Positions 25,731-27,385 of a stretch of DNA of 27,385 nt are shown one piece after another; position 1 is the stretch's first letter, and every line of letters starts with the position of its first letter. The stretch spans positions 1,648,666 to 1,676,050 of the forward strand of contig BFEA01000234.1 in NCBI GenBank assembly GCA_003427395.1, read 5' to 3'. The stretch is from Chara braunii (taxonomy: Eukaryota; Streptophyta; Charophyceae; Charales; Characeae). The position numbers were made by a program, and so were the translations under genes. The notes beneath the pieces were generated by a model, which had not been told where the DNA came from, did no database searches, and saw only the letters and a program-made list of their open reading frames with translations.

Positions 25731-25895
25731 GGCCCAGGTCCCACTAGCAGCGTTGAGTTTCCTCAACGCCTGAAACTGGACGTGTCTGTGGATATGTGCA
25801 GAAATCGCGTTGAGTTTTCTCAACCGCACATCTCCTCGAACGCGTCCAGATGCAGGCGTTGAGGAAACTCTACGCTGCTAGTGGGACCTGGCCCC
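25731..25895. mobile_element. Foldback element 3 of the GGTCCCACTAGC family (long hairpin)
   Basis: The two 55-base arms, starting CCAGGTCCCACTAGCAGCGT at the left and ending ACGCTGCTAGTGGGACCTGG at the right, pair at about 50 of 55 positions. The variable block of the arm (GTTGAGTTTCCTCAACGCCT) differs from other members, yet both arms carry the same version. GTTGAGTTTTCTCAAC recurs in the loop. The hairpin is strong enough to fold if transcribed. Confidence 0.88.
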
Positions 25896-26061
25896 AGCAT
25901 TCTGGACAAAGCCAACAAAGCTGCCAGACTGCATTCTTGTCTCGACTGAAATGTCTCCGAGCCCGCTCAGCTCAGCGCCCTGGATAAATTGCATTTCCTC
26001 GATAATTCCAATCTCAGCAGAAGTACAGAATCCAACAATTCAAGTCCCATGCAGGAGTTCT

Positions 26062-26228
26062 GGGCCGAGGTCCAAGTAGCAAAAAGGATAGGATCGAGCT
26101 CCTGAATCTGGATGTGTTTTATGCAGAGATGCAGAAAAGCAGTTCAATCTCGATTTCCTGCACATCTCCATAACCTCGTCCAGATTCAGGCATTCGATCC
26201 GATCGTCTTTGCTAGTGGGACCACACCC
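26062..26228 (-). mobile_element. Foldback element 4 of the GGTCCCACTAGC family
   Basis: Left arm GAGGTCCAAGTAGCAAAAAG, then GATAGGATCGAGCTCCTGAA. Right arm GTCCAGATTCAGGCATTCGA, then TTTGCTAGTGGGACC. Read in reverse it matches the member at 22888 over about 118 bases with few differences, so the two copies are relatively young or were copied recently. Confidence 0.82.
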
Positions 26229-26258
26229 CTGGTCTATGCGATGGAACGCACTGATAAT

Positions 26259-26390
26259 GGTCCTGGCTGCACTACTCTTGAAATGCACAAAAGACAAAAA
26301 TCATGGCCGTGTATCTTTCCATACTCTAGCGGAAGATTCACTCTCGTTTTGCACATTTCGAGAGTTACTGTAGTGCAGCGAGCGGCGGCC
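26259..26390 (-). mobile_element. Inverted copy of the 122-bp GGGCC-ended MITE
   Basis: Left end GGTCCTGGCTGCACTACTC, right end GTAGTGCAGCGAGCGGCGGC. Its interior in reverse, AAATGTGCAAAACGAGAGTG, then TATGGAAAGATACACGGCCA and TGATTTTTGTCTTTTGTGCA, matches 18193-18268 almost base for base. Confidence 0.8.
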
Positions 26391-26630
26391 ATTTTTGCGT
26401 TCTTACTCGACCATGAGTGGAAATCCTGAAATGAACGAACGGAAGGTTAAATCCACTCCTCCTCTCAACTGGCTTTCTTTTTTCTTTTTTTTTCTTTTTT
26501 TTTTTTCTTTTTTTTTTTAATACGAACAACCCCTCTAGTGCTAGTGGTGCTGGTAAGAGAAGACAAGTGTTGCTTATTTTTTGGAATCTGCACTTTTTCG
26601 AGAAGGGGAAACTTCTGACGGATCCGATTG
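26391..26630. other. No gene seen
   Basis: A T-rich run (26468-26519) within otherwise unassigned sequence. Confidence 0.5.
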
Positions 26631-27080
26631 TCAGCCTGCACCCCAGAAAAGTCCAGCTCTCCCCTCGTCCCCCGTCCGTTTGTTTGAGGGTGAGTGCATT
26701 ATCATTATGATAGCACTTGTCAAATAACGTCCACCCTCTCTCTGTGCCTTTGCCTTATCCCCAACTTTCTTTGGGTTATAGGCAGCAAACACCGACACGT
26801 CATCCACAAATCTCATCCCTCCAAACGCCCGCTTCTGACTAGTACCCAAAGAGAGAAGAAAATCCCACTCACTCTTTGTGCACATAGTGCATGCCAATGT
26901 GGCGCTCGACCTCTTCCCCATAGTAGGTATCCCAATAACCAGTTGTAGCAGGATTCCGCATGGCTTGGTAAAACAGAATTCGCAACTCAAATTCCACAAA
27001 AGCCACAATATAATACTTGAGAGAAAAAAAGGCCCTGAGGAGGACAAATAAGAAGAAGGGCGACGGCCTTGAGATATCAT
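26631..27080 (-). pseudogene. Reverse transcriptase palm fragment with FVDD box
   Basis: The minus-strand frame (149 codons) contains LQLVIGIPTMGKRSSATLAC (residues 45-64), then SEWDFLLSLG and GGMRFVDDVSVFAAYNP (87-103). The G-I-P-(x)-M-G block followed by R-F-V-D-D is the pattern of RT motifs B and C; the FVDD codons are 26799-26810. One extra residue between P and M (GIPTMG) departs from the usual GIPMG and could be a lesion. No domain upstream or downstream was recognised, so class is uncertain: a non-LTR or Penelope-like element is more likely than an LTR type. It is a fragment. Confidence 0.6.
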
Positions 27081-27279
27081 TATTGAAACACCAGTACCTT
27101 TCTCAGCTGTCGTTGCCGACCCTACAATCGAGCTGCACGCCCAAAAAAAAAAAAAAAACGAACGGGCGCAGGCCTGGATTTGGCTGGCGCCACCAGTACC
27201 ATTTCGTGTCAGTGCTTCTGAACCTGCCTGCGTCCCGTGTTAACCAGCGGGCATTTGTTTTCTAAGGGCGGAATTGTGC
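27081..27279. other. No gene seen
   Basis: Possibly continues the RT fragment on the minus strand, but frames are short. An A tract lies at 27144-27159. Confidence 0.4.
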
Positions 27280-27385
27280 GTACGTGATTGGAGTGAATCG
27301 GTGGGTAGGTGCTTGGAGTGGCTCGGTGGGTAGGTGCTTGGAGTGGCTCAGTGGGTAGATGCTTGGAGTGGCTCGGTGGGTAAGT
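27280..27385 (+). repeat. 25-bp tandem array with A-box-like unit
   Basis: Starts at 27305, 27330, 27355 and 27380 mark a strict 25-bp period of GTAGGTGCTTGGAGTGGCTC plus GGTGG; a diverged unit precedes. Each unit contains TGGCTCGGTGG or TGGCTCAGTGG, which fits the pol III A-box/D-arm consensus. It runs off the end of the window. Confidence 0.9.

Overview
The window looks like nuclear DNA from a large, repeat-rich eukaryotic genome of the green-plant lineage. A streptophyte alga such as Chara is my best guess, but that is inference only. The support is: a eukaryote-type Hsp70 gene, plant-type telomere-like words (CCTAAACCCTAAACCC, at 8696 and 9442), decayed Ty3/gypsy and non-LTR retroelements, tRNA-headed SINE-like repeats, many small inverted-repeat (MITE-like) elements, long microsatellites, and assembly gaps (single Ns at 9189, 15077 and 22139; a 93-N run at 14105-14197). 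No rRNA, intact tRNA, CRISPR array or bacterial operon was seen.

Layout. 1-1100: AT-rich DNA with three diverged copies of one unit. 1200-5329: a dead Ty3/gypsy element with gag-like, protease, RT, RNase H end and integrase remnants. Its RT is split by a 419-bp foldback element, and its YxDD box and most of RNase H are missing. 5335-7030: two related LINE C-terminal (zf-RVT) fragments facing in opposite directions. 7100-10400: low-complexity DNA, an Hsp70 gene scrap, SINE heads, a near-exact 646-bp duplication joined at a single N (probably assembly-related), and a 136-bp MITE. 10478-14400: a hairpin, microsatellites and the one convincing intact gene, a minus-strand 999-codon Hsp70 whose C-terminus is about 32 copies of an acidic octapeptide encoded by a 24-bp minisatellite. 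14700-17530: simple and tandem repeats. 17640-26390: a dense field of small inverted-repeat elements in several families, some abutting each other, plus SINE-like copies. 26631-27080: another reverse transcriptase fragment. 27280-end: a 25-bp tandem array whose unit resembles a pol III A box.

Only the Hsp70 gene appears able to make a protein. The rest is mobile-element debris and repeats. The most interesting items are the Hsp70 octapeptide tail; the family of small elements with GGGCCTCGCTGCACTACTC-type ends and 3-bp TNA target duplications, which resemble Tourist/PIF-Harbinger MITEs; the four-member GGTCCCACTAGC foldback family; and the nested inverted-repeat structure at 20551-21660.
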